A stretch of 15,215 nt of DNA from a bacterium (GCA_021802115.1 JAKABA010000084.1:1-15215); one strand, 5' to 3'. Positions 6,661 to 14,941 are shown, numbered from the stretch's first letter. Made by a program: numbers and translations. The notes: generated by a model not told the origin, from the letters alone.

Positions 6661-7869
6661 ATGCAAGGAAGCGCGTTCGGGGCGCCGCGCGCCCGTCAAG
6701 ATCTTCGCCGTCTCTACATGGTCGCCTTCGCCATCTCGGCGGCGGGCACGGTTGCCGAGGTGAACCTGATCTTGCGCCTCACCTACGCCACCGGCTCGGG
6801 CTGGGTCGTGGCCGGCCTGTGGCTGACCGTAACGGTGCCAGCGATCGCCCTCTCACCCTGGGCGGGATTGGTCATAGACCGGGTGGAGACTGTCCTCGTC
6901 CTCCGTGCGGTCACGGGGCTGGAGGCCATGCTGGACGCCCTGCTGGCGATCGCTCCCAGCGTGGGCTGGGTGCTCGGTCTCAGCTGTGTCCTGGGCGTGA
7001 CCGCTTCCGTGGGTGCCTCCGGCGTCTATGCGGTCTTGGACGCAATCCCGACACCGGCCTCGCAGTCCCGGCGCTCCAACCCGCTCTCCCTGGTGCAGGC
7101 CGCCACCTGGGCGGGCGCCACCCTGGGTCCCCTGCTGGGAGCCGCGCTCGCAGCCGTGTGGCAGACCCGGCTTCCCCTTCTCGGCGCAGCTCTGGTGACC
7201 GCCGCGAGTTCGGTTGCCCTGGGAGGGCTCAAGTCGAGGCGGCCGCCCGACGCAACCACCTCGGGCCGCGCGGCAAGTTGGAGCGGCTTCGCGCTTCTGG
7301 TCAGGGACCGGTCCATCCGCTTCATCCTGGCTCCGGTCGCCCTGGTGATCGTGGCCGTCAACCTGGGGGTGGTGGTGGATGTCTTCCTCGCCACCCACGT
7401 GCTGGCCGCCGGCTCGCTGGGCTACGGGGCGCTGGTCGCCGCTTGGGGCGCCGGCATGGTCGGCGGAACTCTGGTGTCCGGGCGACTGAGCGGATGGGCG
7501 CACTGGCAGCTGATCGGGGCCGGAGCCCTCCTGGCCGGGTCTGGCCTCGCCCTGGCCGGGCTCAGCCCGGAGATCGTCGCCGCGACAGTCGCCTATGCCG
7601 CGGGCGGCTTCGGCAACGGCCTGGAGGCGGCGGCCGTTCGCCTGCTGCTCCAGCGGAGAGCTGGCTCAGCAGGTCAGGGCCGCGCCTTCGCCGCCTACCT
7701 CGCCTTTGGGAGAACCGCCGCCATCGGCGGGACCGTCGCCGGGGGCATCATGCTGCAGCCGCTGGGGCCGCGCCACGCTCTGGAGCTGGGCGGAGCGCTC
7801 TCAGCGCTCGCCGGAGTGGTGCTCGCGGTCCTAGGCGCAGGGGGGGCGCTCTATGAGGAGTTGGAGTGA
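6661..7869 (+). CDS. MFS transporter, probable drug/metabolite exporter
   Basis: The 402-residue product is hydrophobic throughout, with about ten to twelve membrane segments in two halves around a charged central loop (GGLKSRRPPDATTSGR, about 191-206). SPWAGLVIDRVE (65-76) is the family's motif-A-type loop between segments 2 and 3, with Asp-Arg retained. The layout resembles the EntS/MFS_3 branch, which exports siderophores, drugs or metabolites by proton antiport in the inner membrane. I choose ATG 6661 because GGGAG (6648-6652) lies eight bases upstream and the protein then starts just before segment 1. The frame also opens at TTG 6616 and ATG 6619. No regulator or biosynthetic gene lies next to it, so the substrate cannot be inferred. 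Confidence 0.88.
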   Translation: MQGSAFGAPRARQDLRRLYMVAFAISAAGTVAEVNLILRLTYATGSGWVVAGLWLTVTVPAIALSPWAGLVIDRVETVLVLRAVTGLEAMLDALLAIAPSVGWVLGLSCVLGVTASVGASGVYAVLDAIPTPASQSRRSNPLSLVQAATWAGATLGPLLGAALAAVWQTRLPLLGAALVTAASSVALGGLKSRRPPDATTSGRAASWSGFALLVRDRSIRFILAPVALVIVAVNLGVVVDVFLATHVLAAGSLGYGALVAAWGAGMVGGTLVSGRLSGWAHWQLIGAGALLAGSGLALAGLSPEIVAATVAYAAGGFGNGLEAAAVRLLLQRRAGSAGQGRAFAAYLAFGRTAAIGGTVAGGIMLQPLGPRHALELGGALSALAGVVLAVLGAGGALYEELE

Positions 7870-8014
7870 GCGACCGCTGCGCGCGGACCCAGGCCGCCGC
7901 TGCGGTAGCCGGCCGGAAGCTGGCAGGACACACTCAATCGCCTCTCCCGACGTTCCGCCGCCAACCATGCGGCTTGAACAGTAGGCAGGTCACGAACTCA
8001 CGCCGCGGCCCATT

Positions 8015-8029
8015 AGGCCCGGTCGGCCT
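8015..8029. repeat. Small inverted repeat between convergent genes
   Basis: AGGCC (8015-8019) and GGCCT (8025-8029) flank a five-base loop in the 177-base gap between the MFS gene (+) and an aldo/keto reductase gene (-). No T run follows, so a terminator role is only possible. The rest of the gap shows no gene. Confidence 0.25.
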
Positions 8030-8046
8030 CCGAGGTCAGGCGCCGA

Positions 8047-9018
8047 TCACCAGGCGTACGCCTCGGGCGCCTCGCCCCCGGGTCCCGGGAAGATGAGGTC
8101 CAGCTGGCCCCGCACCTCATCAGAAAGCTGGATCTCCAGAGCTCGCAGCGCCCCCCTGAACTGGTCGATCGTGCGTGGCCCGATGATCGGGGCGGTCACC
8201 CCCGGCTGGTGCAGGAGCCAGGCCAGCGCCACGTCGGCCGGTTGCTCGCCCAGCTGGCGGCAGAGGTTCTCATAAGCCTCGAGCTGAGAGCGGTGCTGCT
8301 CAACCCTCTCGACATTGTGGGGATCGGCGCGCCGCCCCCCCTGCTGCCCCTCCAGGGCGCCTCCGAGAATGCCGGAGGCGAGCGGGCTCCAGGGGATCAC
8401 CCCCACGCCGTACTCGCGGCACGCCGGCAACACCTCCAACTCGATTTGCCGGGCGAGCAGGTTGTAGAGCGACTGTTCGCTGACCAGCCCCAGATAGTGG
8501 CGCGCCCGCGCCTGCTCCTGGGCGCGCGCTATGTGCCATCCGGCGAAGTTGGAAGACCCCGCGTAGATTATCTTGCCCTGCTGCCGGAGCACCTCGAACG
8601 CCTCCCAGATCTCGTCCCAGGGGGTGCCGCGGTCGATGTGATGCATCTGGTAGAGGTCGATGTGGTCGGTCCGCATCCGCTGCAACGAGGCATCACAGGC
8701 CGCCCGGATGTGGCGGGCGGAGAGCAGGCCGTCGTTGGGCCAGTCCGACTTGCTCGCGTAGAGCTTGGTCGCGATCACCACCTTCTCCCGCCGGCCTCCC
8801 CCCTTGGCAAACCAGCTGCCCAGGATCTCCTCGGTGAGACCCCAGCGGACCGCGCGGCCGTAGGCGTTGGCCGTGTCGAAGAAGTTGATCCCGAGCTCCA
8901 GAGCGTGGTCCATGATCTGGTGGGCGTCCTCCTCGGTCGTCCTTTGGCCGAAGTTCATGGTGCCCAGGCAGAGCCGGCTGACGCGCAGGCCGGAGCGGCC
9001 GAGATGAACGTAGTCCAT
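8047..9018 (-). CDS. Aldo/keto reductase (NADPH-dependent oxidoreductase)
   Basis: The 323-residue product is a full-length (beta/alpha)8 aldo/keto reductase. The catalytic tetrad is visible: Asp48 and Tyr53 in FFDTANAYG, Lys85 in IATKLY and His126 in DLYQMHHID. YAGSSNFAGW (152-161), VIPWSPLASGILGG (207-220) and the cofactor-binding APIIGPRTIDQFRGAL (276-291) are standard family blocks. The enzyme would reduce aldehydes or ketones with NADPH in the cytoplasm. The N-terminal LGRSGLRVSRLCLGTMNFG is typical of the bacterial YghZ/Tas-like branch. Start ATG 9018 has GGAG seven bases upstream. The frame stays open to 9093, but the extra 25 residues do not fit the fold. A second reductase gene is transcribed divergently 212 bases away. 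The physiological substrate is unknown. Confidence 0.93.
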   Translation of the reverse strand: MDYVHLGRSGLRVSRLCLGTMNFGQRTTEEDAHQIMDHALELGINFFDTANAYGRAVRWGLTEEILGSWFAKGGGRREKVVIATKLYASKSDWPNDGLLSARHIRAACDASLQRMRTDHIDLYQMHHIDRGTPWDEIWEAFEVLRQQGKIIYAGSSNFAGWHIARAQEQARARHYLGLVSEQSLYNLLARQIELEVLPACREYGVGVIPWSPLASGILGGALEGQQGGRRADPHNVERVEQHRSQLEAYENLCRQLGEQPADVALAWLLHQPGVTAPIIGPRTIDQFRGALRALEIQLSDEVRGQLDLIFPGPGGEAPEAYAW

Positions 9019-9079
9019 AGAGTTTCTCCAGAGCCGAGTGGCAGCTGCGTAAAGAAGACGCGCGCTAAGTCCCCGCCCC

Positions 9080-9085
9080 ATTATC
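9080..9085 (-). promoter_or_regulatory. Candidate -10 element for the minus-strand aldo/keto reductase
   Basis: GATAAT on the minus strand lies about 60 bases upstream of ATG 9018. That leaves a short leader containing the ribosome site. No clear -35 element is visible. It is the same hexamer as before the thioesterase gene. Confidence 0.3.
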
Positions 9086-9218
9086 CGGTCCACCCATCCA
9101 ACGACCCTGGCTGCGAGTTGCGCTCTCCGCGGCGCGAGCGGGTGTTCGAACTAGGGCCGCGACCGGCGCGGGTCCGGGTGGCCAGCACCTCCAGGGTGCG
9201 CTCAGGCCCGGGGCAGCC

Positions 9219-9224
9219 CATACT
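9219..9224 (+). promoter_or_regulatory. Candidate -10 element for a leaderless aldo/keto reductase transcript
   Basis: CATACT matches four of six bases of TATAAT, including the key A2 and T6. Exactly six bases separate it from ATG 9231. With no ribosome site before this ATG, a leaderless mRNA is the simplest reading. Confidence 0.35.
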
Positions 9225-9230
9225 CGAGCC

Positions 9231-10211
9231 ATGAGGTATCTGGAGCTGGACGACGCGAAGCTGTCGGTGGTGGGCCTTGGCTGCTGGCAGTTCGGCGAGC
9301 CTGGCTGGGGATACGGCCGGGAGTTCGGGCCCAAGGATTCCATGGCCATCATCCGCAGGGCTCTCGAACTGGGCGTGACGGTGCTGGACACGGCCGAGCT
9401 CTACGGCTCCGGCGCCAGCGAGAGCCTGGTGGGAACCGCCATCCGGGACTGGGACCGGCCGCTGTTCGTGGCCTCCAAGTTCCTGCCTCTCTTGCCGGTG
9501 CCGAGCGTGATGCTGTCCCACTGCCGGCGCAGCCTGGAGCGGCTGGACCGCCCTTCGCTGGACCTCTACCAGCTGCACTTCCCCAACCCGGTGATACCCC
9601 TGAGGGCGCAGATGGCCGGACTCCGTGGGGTCCTTCGCGAGGGCCTGAGCCGCCACGTGGGGGTGAGCAACTTCTCCCTGTCGCGATGGCGGCGCGCCGA
9701 GCGTCTGCTGGGCGCTCCGATCATCTCCAACCAGGTGCGCTACAACCTCCTCCAGCGCAAGCCGGAGCGGGGACTGGTCGACTTCGCCCAGCGGACCAGC
9801 CACCTCATCATCGCCTACAGCCCGCTGGCGCAGGGAGCTCTGAGCGGGCGATATCGCAGCGGCCAGGTGCCCGGGGGTACGCGACGGACCAACCCTTTGT
9901 TCACCGATGAGGGGTTGGCGGCGGCTGAGCCGGTGCTGGAGACGCTGCGGGAGGTGGCGGCTGGCCACGGTGCCACCCCTGCGCAGGTGGCGCTCGCCTA
10001 CCTCATCGCCCAGCCACGGGTGCTGGTGATCCCGGGGGCGAAGTCGATCGCCCAGCTGGAGTCCAATGTGGCGGCCGCTGAGATCCAGCTCACCCAGGAC
10101 GAGCTCCTCGCCCTCAGGCGATCGGCGGACCTCTTCCAGATGTCGAAGCGCCGCACCGCTGCCCAGATGGTGGGCGGCCTGGTGCGCCGGGGCGGGCCCA
10201 CAGCAGCCTGA
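9231..10211 (+). CDS. Aldo/keto reductase
   Basis: This 326-residue protein has the aldo/keto reductase tetrad: Asp53 and Tyr58 in VLDTAELYG, Lys83 in ASKF and His116 in LDLYQLHFPNP. Later blocks include HVGVSNFSL (142-150), IISNQVRYNLL (164-174), IAYSPLAQGALSGRY (194-208) and the NADPH-binding VIPGAKSIAQLESN (266-279). It is only distantly similar to the divergent reductase at 8047-9018, so the two are not a recent duplication. ATG 9231 begins right at the fold and lies six bases after a possible -10 hexamer. The GGDEF/EAL gene follows after 14 bases on the same strand and may be read from the same transcript. The substrate is unknown. Confidence 0.93.
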   Translation: MRYLELDDAKLSVVGLGCWQFGEPGWGYGREFGPKDSMAIIRRALELGVTVLDTAELYGSGASESLVGTAIRDWDRPLFVASKFLPLLPVPSVMLSHCRRSLERLDRPSLDLYQLHFPNPVIPLRAQMAGLRGVLREGLSRHVGVSNFSLSRWRRAERLLGAPIISNQVRYNLLQRKPERGLVDFAQRTSHLIIAYSPLAQGALSGRYRSGQVPGGTRRTNPLFTDEGLAAAEPVLETLREVAAGHGATPAQVALAYLIAQPRVLVIPGAKSIAQLESNVAAAEIQLTQDELLALRRSADLFQMSKRRTAAQMVGGLVRRGGPTAA

Positions 10212-10225
10212 CCGGCGCCCCGGCG

Positions 10226-13135
10226 GTGACGACTTGTTCACCCGCCGTCGCACGGCTGCGATCTGAGATTGGCGGAAGCTGGCGCACGATTGCCGGCGGA
10301 GGTTCGCACCTCGGTCCTTCACAGCCCAGATTTGGAGACGCGTCCATCAAGCCAGGCATCCCCGGCGCGCCCAGCTCCGCCCGCGGCGACCTGGCGCTGT
10401 CGCCCCCCGCAGACCTGCTTCCCCTGGTGCGCTGGACCTTCCTGGGGATGTCGCTGCTGGCGTTGACGGTCGCCCTGCTGGTGGCGGCCCTGCTGCCGCA
10501 GCCGGAACCCTACCGCTTGCTGCTGAGCGCCGGCGGTGGAGCCTGGCTCGGCGTCGCCTGGGTGGCGGCCTACCGGCTGGGCCACTTCCACCCGGTCATG
10601 GAGCTGCTCAGCCTGGCGGCCCTCTTCCTGGTCGTCCAGGGCCTGGGAGATCCCATCTACGCCCTCGGGATGCTGGGGACCGGCGCGACCATGCGGTCGC
10701 TCTACGCGACCCGCCGGAGTGCCGCCCTGGTGGTGGTCGGGTACTCCCTGCCCTATCTTTCCGCCGTCTTGGTCGCCCACCTGGAATCACGGGGCGCCCC
10801 GCTGGCGTTGCCGATCGTGCTCGGGGAAGCCGGCCTGGTCCTGGCGGTCGCGGTGGGTCAGCTCCTCCGGGCGGCGGTCGATCGCCACCTGGCCGTGCTG
10901 GGCCGCGCCCAGCAACTGGGAGGGGCCGGCTTGCGCCTTTCGGCCTGCCCGACTCCCGACGCGATCGTGCGCACGATGGTGCGCGCCGCCCAGGAGTTGG
11001 CGGGTGGGGGCGGCTCCCTGCAGGTGGCGGTGGCGCGCCTGTCGGGGTCGCGCCTGACCGTGTGTCTCCCGGCCGCACCCGGGGAACAGCCGCCGCCGGA
11101 GCTGCCCCTCGAGCCGTCGTCGATCCCGGACCCCGTCCTCAAGGTGCTGCTGGGCAATGCCGCCCCGGATGGACAGCGGTCGTCATTCCCGCAGCTTCGT
11201 ACGCTGCTGCGCTTCTCCCCCGCCAACGACCACCTGATGGTGGTCCCCTTCAGCCCCTCGGGAGAGGGGCGCGGCTCGCTGGTGGTGGCCAGCGCCGCGC
11301 CCCTGGAGACCGACCTGGCCGAGGCCTACCGGATCCTGGTGACGCAGGCCTGGATGGCACTGGCACGCTGCGAGCTGAGCCAGAGCATAAGCCAGAGCGA
11401 GGCGCGCTTCCGCGGCCTGGTGCAGAACTCCACCGACCTGGTGATCGCGGTGGGAGAGGGGGGCCAGATAAGTTACGTGAGCCCCTCGGTGGAGGCCTTC
11501 CTGGGGCGGCCCCTGCGGTCCCTCGCCCTGGACGGCGAGAGCGACACCATCCACCCGCAGGACCTGCGACGCTTCCGATCCGCAGTCCAGGAGGTGGCGC
11601 TGCACACCGACACCGGCCCCATGCCGGACCTGAGGATCCGACGCGCGGGCGGTGATTGGCGGCTGCTGGAGGTGCAGGCGACCAATCTCACCCAGGACCC
11701 GGACGTGCGCGCGATCGTGCTCACGGCCCGCGATGTCACCGAGCGCAAGGCGCTGGAGGAGAAGCTGCGCCATCAGGCTCTTCACGATCCTCTGACCGGG
11801 CTGGCCAACCGGCTCTTGCTGCGTGACCGCATAGAGCACGCGCTGCACGCGCGCCGCAGCCGCCTTCCCCTCGGGCTGCTGGTCCTGGACCTGGACGACT
11901 TCAAGAACATCAACGACAGCTACGGCCACGCGGCGGGCGACGAGGCGCTGCTGGAGGTCACCCGGCTGGTCAAGCTGTGCCTGCGTCCAGGGGACACCTT
12001 CGCTCGCCTTGGCGGCGACGAGTTCGCCATCTTGCTGGAGGAGCTTCCAGATTCCAGTCGGGCCCAGGTGGTCGCAGAGCGTATCGGGGCGGTCTTGCAG
12101 GCGCCCGTGAAGCTGCCCAACCGGGAGGAGGTCCGGGTGACCGCCAGCATCGGGGTCGTGACCTGCGAGGAGGCGGGGGACCCGGATGTGCTGCTCCGCA
12201 ACGCCGACATCGCCCTCTATGCCGCCAAGGAGGAGGGCAAGGGACGCAACGTCCTCTTCGAAGACTTCTTGCACGAGCGGGCGATGCAGCGGATGCACGT
12301 GGAGAGCGGACTGCGCCGAGCGCTCGAACGTGACGAGCTGCGCCTGCACTATCAGCCGATCGTGGCCGGCGGCGGACGCCTCCTGGTGGGAATGGAGGCA
12401 CTGCTGCGTTGGGACGACCCCCAAGAGGGCCTGATCCTCCCCGATGCCTTCGTCTCGGTGGCGGAGGCGACGGGGTTGATCGTCCCCCTGGGAAGGTGGG
12501 TCCTGAGCGAGGCTTGTCGGCAGATCCACCGCTGGAACCTGGCCCTGCACGAGGGGGATGCGCTGACGATGGCGGTCAACCTGTCGGCCCGCCAGCTGCA
12601 GGAGGAGTCCTTGGTCGCGGACGTGGAGGTGGCCCTGGCGAGCGCGGGGATCTCGCCCAGCCAGCTGGTCCTGGAGGTGACCGAGAGCACCATCGCCACC
12701 AATCCCGCCGAGGCGATCGCCCGGTTGATGAGCCTTCGCAAGCTGGGGGTGCGGGTGGCGATCGACGACTTCGGTACCGGTCACTCGTCACTGGCCCAGC
12801 TGCAGCTGCTGCCGGTCGACGCGATCAAGGTGGACCAGTCGTTCGTGCGCGGTCTGGTCGACGACCCCACCGCCGCCGCGGTCGTGCAGAGCGTGGTCGA
12901 CCTGGGCCGGGCGCTGAAGCTGGAGGTGATCGTGGAGGGGGTGGAGACGAAGCAGCAGGCGCAGATGCTCGGGGAACTCTGCCCTGAGGCTCTGCTCCAG
13001 GGACATTACTTCTCGACCGCGCTCGCCTCCGCCGATCTGGAGCGCTGGGCCCTGGCGCCCAGGCGCACCGCGGTGTCGCGGAGGAGACGGCCCAAAGCCC
13101 AGTCCAAGGTGGTGGTGGGCTCCAGCTTGGGGTAG
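10226..13135 (+). CDS. Membrane-anchored PAS-GGDEF-EAL cyclic-di-GMP turnover protein
   Basis: This 969-residue protein has about five or six membrane helices (68-215), a GAF-like region (about 225-385) and a PAS domain (392-506). The GGDEF domain (517-675) has GGDEF at 596-600 and an RxxD inhibitory site, RPGD, at 587-590. The EAL domain (690-942) keeps E724-A-L, N785, E817, D847-D848, K868, E904 and Q925. Both cyclase and phosphodiesterase sites therefore look intact. GGDEF domains make c-di-GMP from GTP and EAL domains cleave it to pGpG; the membrane, GAF and PAS parts would sense signals. The start is uncertain: the first 40 or so codons have weak third-position G/C bias and read as low-complexity sequence. 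No ribosome site precedes GTG 10226. GTG 10427 or ATG 10448 would begin at the first helix. The tail is basic (951-961). Confidence 0.93.
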   Translation: MTTCSPAVARLRSEIGGSWRTIAGGGSHLGPSQPRFGDASIKPGIPGAPSSARGDLALSPPADLLPLVRWTFLGMSLLALTVALLVAALLPQPEPYRLLLSAGGGAWLGVAWVAAYRLGHFHPVMELLSLAALFLVVQGLGDPIYALGMLGTGATMRSLYATRRSAALVVVGYSLPYLSAVLVAHLESRGAPLALPIVLGEAGLVLAVAVGQLLRAAVDRHLAVLGRAQQLGGAGLRLSACPTPDAIVRTMVRAAQELAGGGGSLQVAVARLSGSRLTVCLPAAPGEQPPPELPLEPSSIPDPVLKVLLGNAAPDGQRSSFPQLRTLLRFSPANDHLMVVPFSPSGEGRGSLVVASAAPLETDLAEAYRILVTQAWMALARCELSQSISQSEARFRGLVQNSTDLVIAVGEGGQISYVSPSVEAFLGRPLRSLALDGESDTIHPQDLRRFRSAVQEVALHTDTGPMPDLRIRRAGGDWRLLEVQATNLTQDPDVRAIVLTARDVTERKALEEKLRHQALHDPLTGLANRLLLRDRIEHALHARRSRLPLGLLVLDLDDFKNINDSYGHAAGDEALLEVTRLVKLCLRPGDTFARLGGDEFAILLEELPDSSRAQVVAERIGAVLQAPVKLPNREEVRVTASIGVVTCEEAGDPDVLLRNADIALYAAKEEGKGRNVLFEDFLHERAMQRMHVESGLRRALERDELRLHYQPIVAGGGRLLVGMEALLRWDDPQEGLILPDAFVSVAEATGLIVPLGRWVLSEACRQIHRWNLALHEGDALTMAVNLSARQLQEESLVADVEVALASAGISPSQLVLEVTESTIATNPAEAIARLMSLRKLGVRVAIDDFGTGHSSLAQLQLLPVDAIKVDQSFVRGLVDDPTAAAVVQSVVDLGRALKLEVIVEGVETKQQAQMLGELCPEALLQGHYFSTALASADLERWALAPRRTAVSRRRRPKAQSKVVVGSSLG

Positions 13136-13176
13136 GGCGTGGCCGGGGGACGGAAGGGACCCGAAGGACGGAGAAG

Positions 13177-13191
13177 GGCGGCTGGGCCGCC
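13177..13191. terminator. Possible GC hairpin between convergent genes
   Basis: GGCGGC and GCCGCC form a perfect six-base stem with a TGG loop, 42 bases after the GGDEF/EAL stop. An outer pair, GTGGCCG (13139-13145) and CGGCCAC (13202-13208), could enclose it. No T tract follows, so terminator activity is uncertain. The remaining gap to 13408 shows no supportable gene. Confidence 0.3.
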
Positions 13192-13408
13192 GAGATCAAG
13201 TCGGCCACGACCCGAGCTGCGCGACCAGGTGGTCGAGCGTGCCTCCTGCCAGAACCCGAGGGCTTGGGAGAGCAGATGCCATGGCGGTTGCCGCGGGGCT
13301 GGCGACGCTCGTCGCACGCCGAGGCTGGGAACGGGAGCGGCCGGCCCCGGCCTGGCTCCTGCTGCCGCGTCGACAGGTCTCACGACGCGCGGCCAATCGA
13401 CTCCCGCC

Positions 13409-14026
13409 TCAGTCGAGCTCGCCGAGCGCCCAGTGCTCGATCCGCTTGCGAAACAGGACCAAGGACGCGATCGCCGCGACCGCCACCAGGACCGCCAGCA
13501 CCTCCGCCGCGGTGCCGATGGCACCGCTCAGGTGCCGGTAGGCACGGCCCAGCTCGAATCCGAGGAGGCCGTAGGCGGTCGCCCAGGCCATCCCCCCCAG
13601 CGCATTGAAGATCAGGTAGGTGCGGTAGGGCATCTCCCCGGCGCCTGCGAGGATGGCGCCGAAGGTGCGCAGCAGGGAGATGAATCGGGCCACGAAGACG
13701 GCCAGCGCCCCGCGCCGCTTGAAGAAGCGGTCGATCAGCAGCAGGCGCCGGTGATCCAGCCCCACCCGGCCCCCCCATCGCTCCAGGACCCCTCGGCCCA
13801 GAGACCTGCCCACCCCATAGCCGAAGTTGTCTCCCATGATCGCTCCCAGCGCCGCCAGCCCGATCACCAGAGGAAGGCTGAGCCTGCCGGTCTCGGCGGA
13901 GTAGACCGCCGCCAGGATCAGGGTGGTCTCGCCTGGGAACGGGACTCCGGTGCTCTCCACCAGCGGCGCCACCACCACGGCGACGTAGCCGTAGGTTTGG
14001 ATGAGGTGGCTGGGGGAGAGATTCAA
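13409..14026 (-). CDS. DedA-family membrane protein
   Basis: The 205-residue product matches the DedA (SNARE-associated/VTT) family. It has the re-entrant segment ESTGVPFPGETTL (24-36) with its Glu, Pro-Gly-Glu core, then GDNFGYGVGRSLGR (65-78). The second conserved block is FVARFISLLRTFGAILAGAGEM (two Arg at 114 and 120). Three or four further hydrophobic helices follow. Family members are inner-membrane proteins; several are linked to undecaprenyl-phosphate or phospholipid flipping and to membrane potential. The start is TTG 14026, which shares TTGA with the stop of the DUF72 gene, so translation is probably coupled to it. No separate ribosome site is needed. Length is typical (about 200 residues). 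Confidence 0.92.
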   Translation of the reverse strand: MNLSPSHLIQTYGYVAVVVAPLVESTGVPFPGETTLILAAVYSAETGRLSLPLVIGLAALGAIMGDNFGYGVGRSLGRGVLERWGGRVGLDHRRLLLIDRFFKRRGALAVFVARFISLLRTFGAILAGAGEMPYRTYLIFNALGGMAWATAYGLLGFELGRAYRHLSGAIGTAAEVLAVLVAVAAIASLVLFRKRIEHWALGELD

Positions 14027-14892
14027 GACCGGCCGGGGAGCTGGTCGAAGAGGGAGGGCGACGAGGCCAGAGGAGGGTACGCCAGCCCCAAGAGCTCGGC
14101 CATCTGCAACCCGTTCACGACCGCGTAGTTGGCGCGATTGTTGTTGAAGAGCAGGTGCACCTCCTCCACCTGCTCGGCGAGCTCAGCGACGCGGCCGAGC
14201 CACTCACGCAGCTCCTCCTTGGAGTAGAGGTAGTCGAAGCGGTCCCCCGAGGTGGGGCCGGTGCGGTACCAGGTGTTCCGATTGCGGCCGTGGAAACGTA
14301 TCACCGTCAGGCGCGGATCGGTGACCTCGGCCAGCACCGGGAACGACCCGGTGCCGAGCTGGGGCTCGTCCACCACGCACAGGGACAGTTGGGCCTCCCG
14401 GAGGAGCTCCAGCAGTTCCTCCACCACCCCCTCGCCAGCCCAGCTGCGATGACGGAACTCCACCACCACCGGATCCTCGGGATGGCGATCACGCAGCCGG
14501 GCCAGCCGATTCATGTTCTCGGGACCGGCGGCGAACCAGGGCGGGAACTGGTAGTGCACCGCACGCAGCTTGCCGGCCTCGCGGACCGGCTCCAGGCAGG
14601 CCACGAAGGCCCTCTCCTCAGCCGGGGTTGGCTCTCGAGCGGCCCCCTGCTCGCGCTCATGGTAGGTCAGTGCCCGGTGAGCCTTGAAATTGAACCGGAA
14701 GTCAGCTGGCACCGCGCCCGCCCAGGCGGCCGTCCGCGCAGGCGGGGGGATCGCGTAGTAGCTGCTGTCCACCTCGACCAGGGGGAAGAATCTGGCGTAG
14801 TAGGCCAGCCGGTCGCGGGCGGCCAGCCCGGCCGGGTAGAAGTCGCGGTGGTCGCTCCAGTTGCAGGTCCCGACCCGGACCTCGGCGGACAT
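14023..14892 (-). CDS. DUF72 (YecE-like) TIM-barrel protein
   Basis: This 289-residue protein has the run of DUF72 motifs: VGTCNWSDHRDFYP (7-20), FPLVEVDSSYY (36-46), FRFNFKAHRALTY (65-77), QFPPWF (115-120), VVVEFRHRSW (142-151), CVVDEP (172-177), TVIRFHGRN (196-204) and LLFNNNRANYAVVNG (247-261). DUF72 proteins fold as TIM barrels. Their biochemical role is not established, though conserved His, Glu and Asn residues suggest an active pocket. ATG 14892 begins directly before the first strand. No ribosome site is visible, but GAACAT ends six bases upstream and could be a weak -10 for a leaderless mRNA. The gene overlaps the DedA gene by four bases, indicating one transcript. Confidence 0.92.
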   Translation of the reverse strand: MSAEVRVGTCNWSDHRDFYPAGLAARDRLAYYARFFPLVEVDSSYYAIPPPARTAAWAGAVPADFRFNFKAHRALTYHEREQGAAREPTPAEERAFVACLEPVREAGKLRAVHYQFPPWFAAGPENMNRLARLRDRHPEDPVVVEFRHRSWAGEGVVEELLELLREAQLSLCVVDEPQLGTGSFPVLAEVTDPRLTVIRFHGRNRNTWYRTGPTSGDRFDYLYSKEELREWLGRVAELAEQVEEVHLLFNNNRANYAVVNGLQMAELLGLAYPPLASSPSLFDQLPGRS

Positions 14893-14898
14893 GGCGAC

Positions 14899-14904
14899 AT
14901 GTTC
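14899..14904 (-). promoter_or_regulatory. Weak candidate -10 element for the DUF72-DedA operon
   Basis: GAACAT on the minus strand is six bases upstream of ATG 14892. It keeps A2, A5 and T6 of the -10 consensus. Support comes mainly from its spacing, which matches two other starts in the window, and from the lack of a ribosome site. Confidence 0.2.
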
Positions 14905-14935
14905 GCAGCTGCGTGCACCCGAGCCGAAGATCCAT

Positions 14936-14941
14936 TAGCTT
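14936..14941 (+). promoter_or_regulatory. Candidate -10 element (TAnnnT) for the PPOX-family gene
   Basis: TAGCTT fits TAnnnT and lies seven bases before ATG 14949, placing the transcription start at about the initiation codon. The intergenic space to the divergent DUF72 gene is only 56 bases, so the promoters of both genes would be nearly back to back. No -35 match is seen. Confidence 0.33.

Noticed and set aside
6585..7856. Alternative 423-codon frame overlapping the MFS gene
   Set aside because: Its translation is Arg/Gly/Pro-rich with no membrane segments, whereas the frame at 6661-7869 gives a proper multipass transporter.
9018..9093. Longer start for the minus-strand aldo/keto reductase
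   Set aside because: The extra 25 residues do not fit the fold, and ATG 9018 has a well-placed GGAG site.
9081..10322. Minus-strand open frame of 413 codons opposite the plus-strand aldo/keto reductase
   Set aside because: It is a shadow of a reductase with a complete catalytic tetrad; no recognisable domain on this strand.
11183..12784. Minus-strand open frame of 533 codons inside the GGDEF-EAL gene
   Set aside because: It is a mirror of the GGDEF-EAL coding sequence with low-complexity composition; all conserved motifs are on the plus strand.
13139..14128. Plus-strand open frame of 329 codons opposite the DedA gene
   Set aside because: The DedA motifs are read on the minus strand; this translation is Gln/Arg/Pro-rich shadow sequence.
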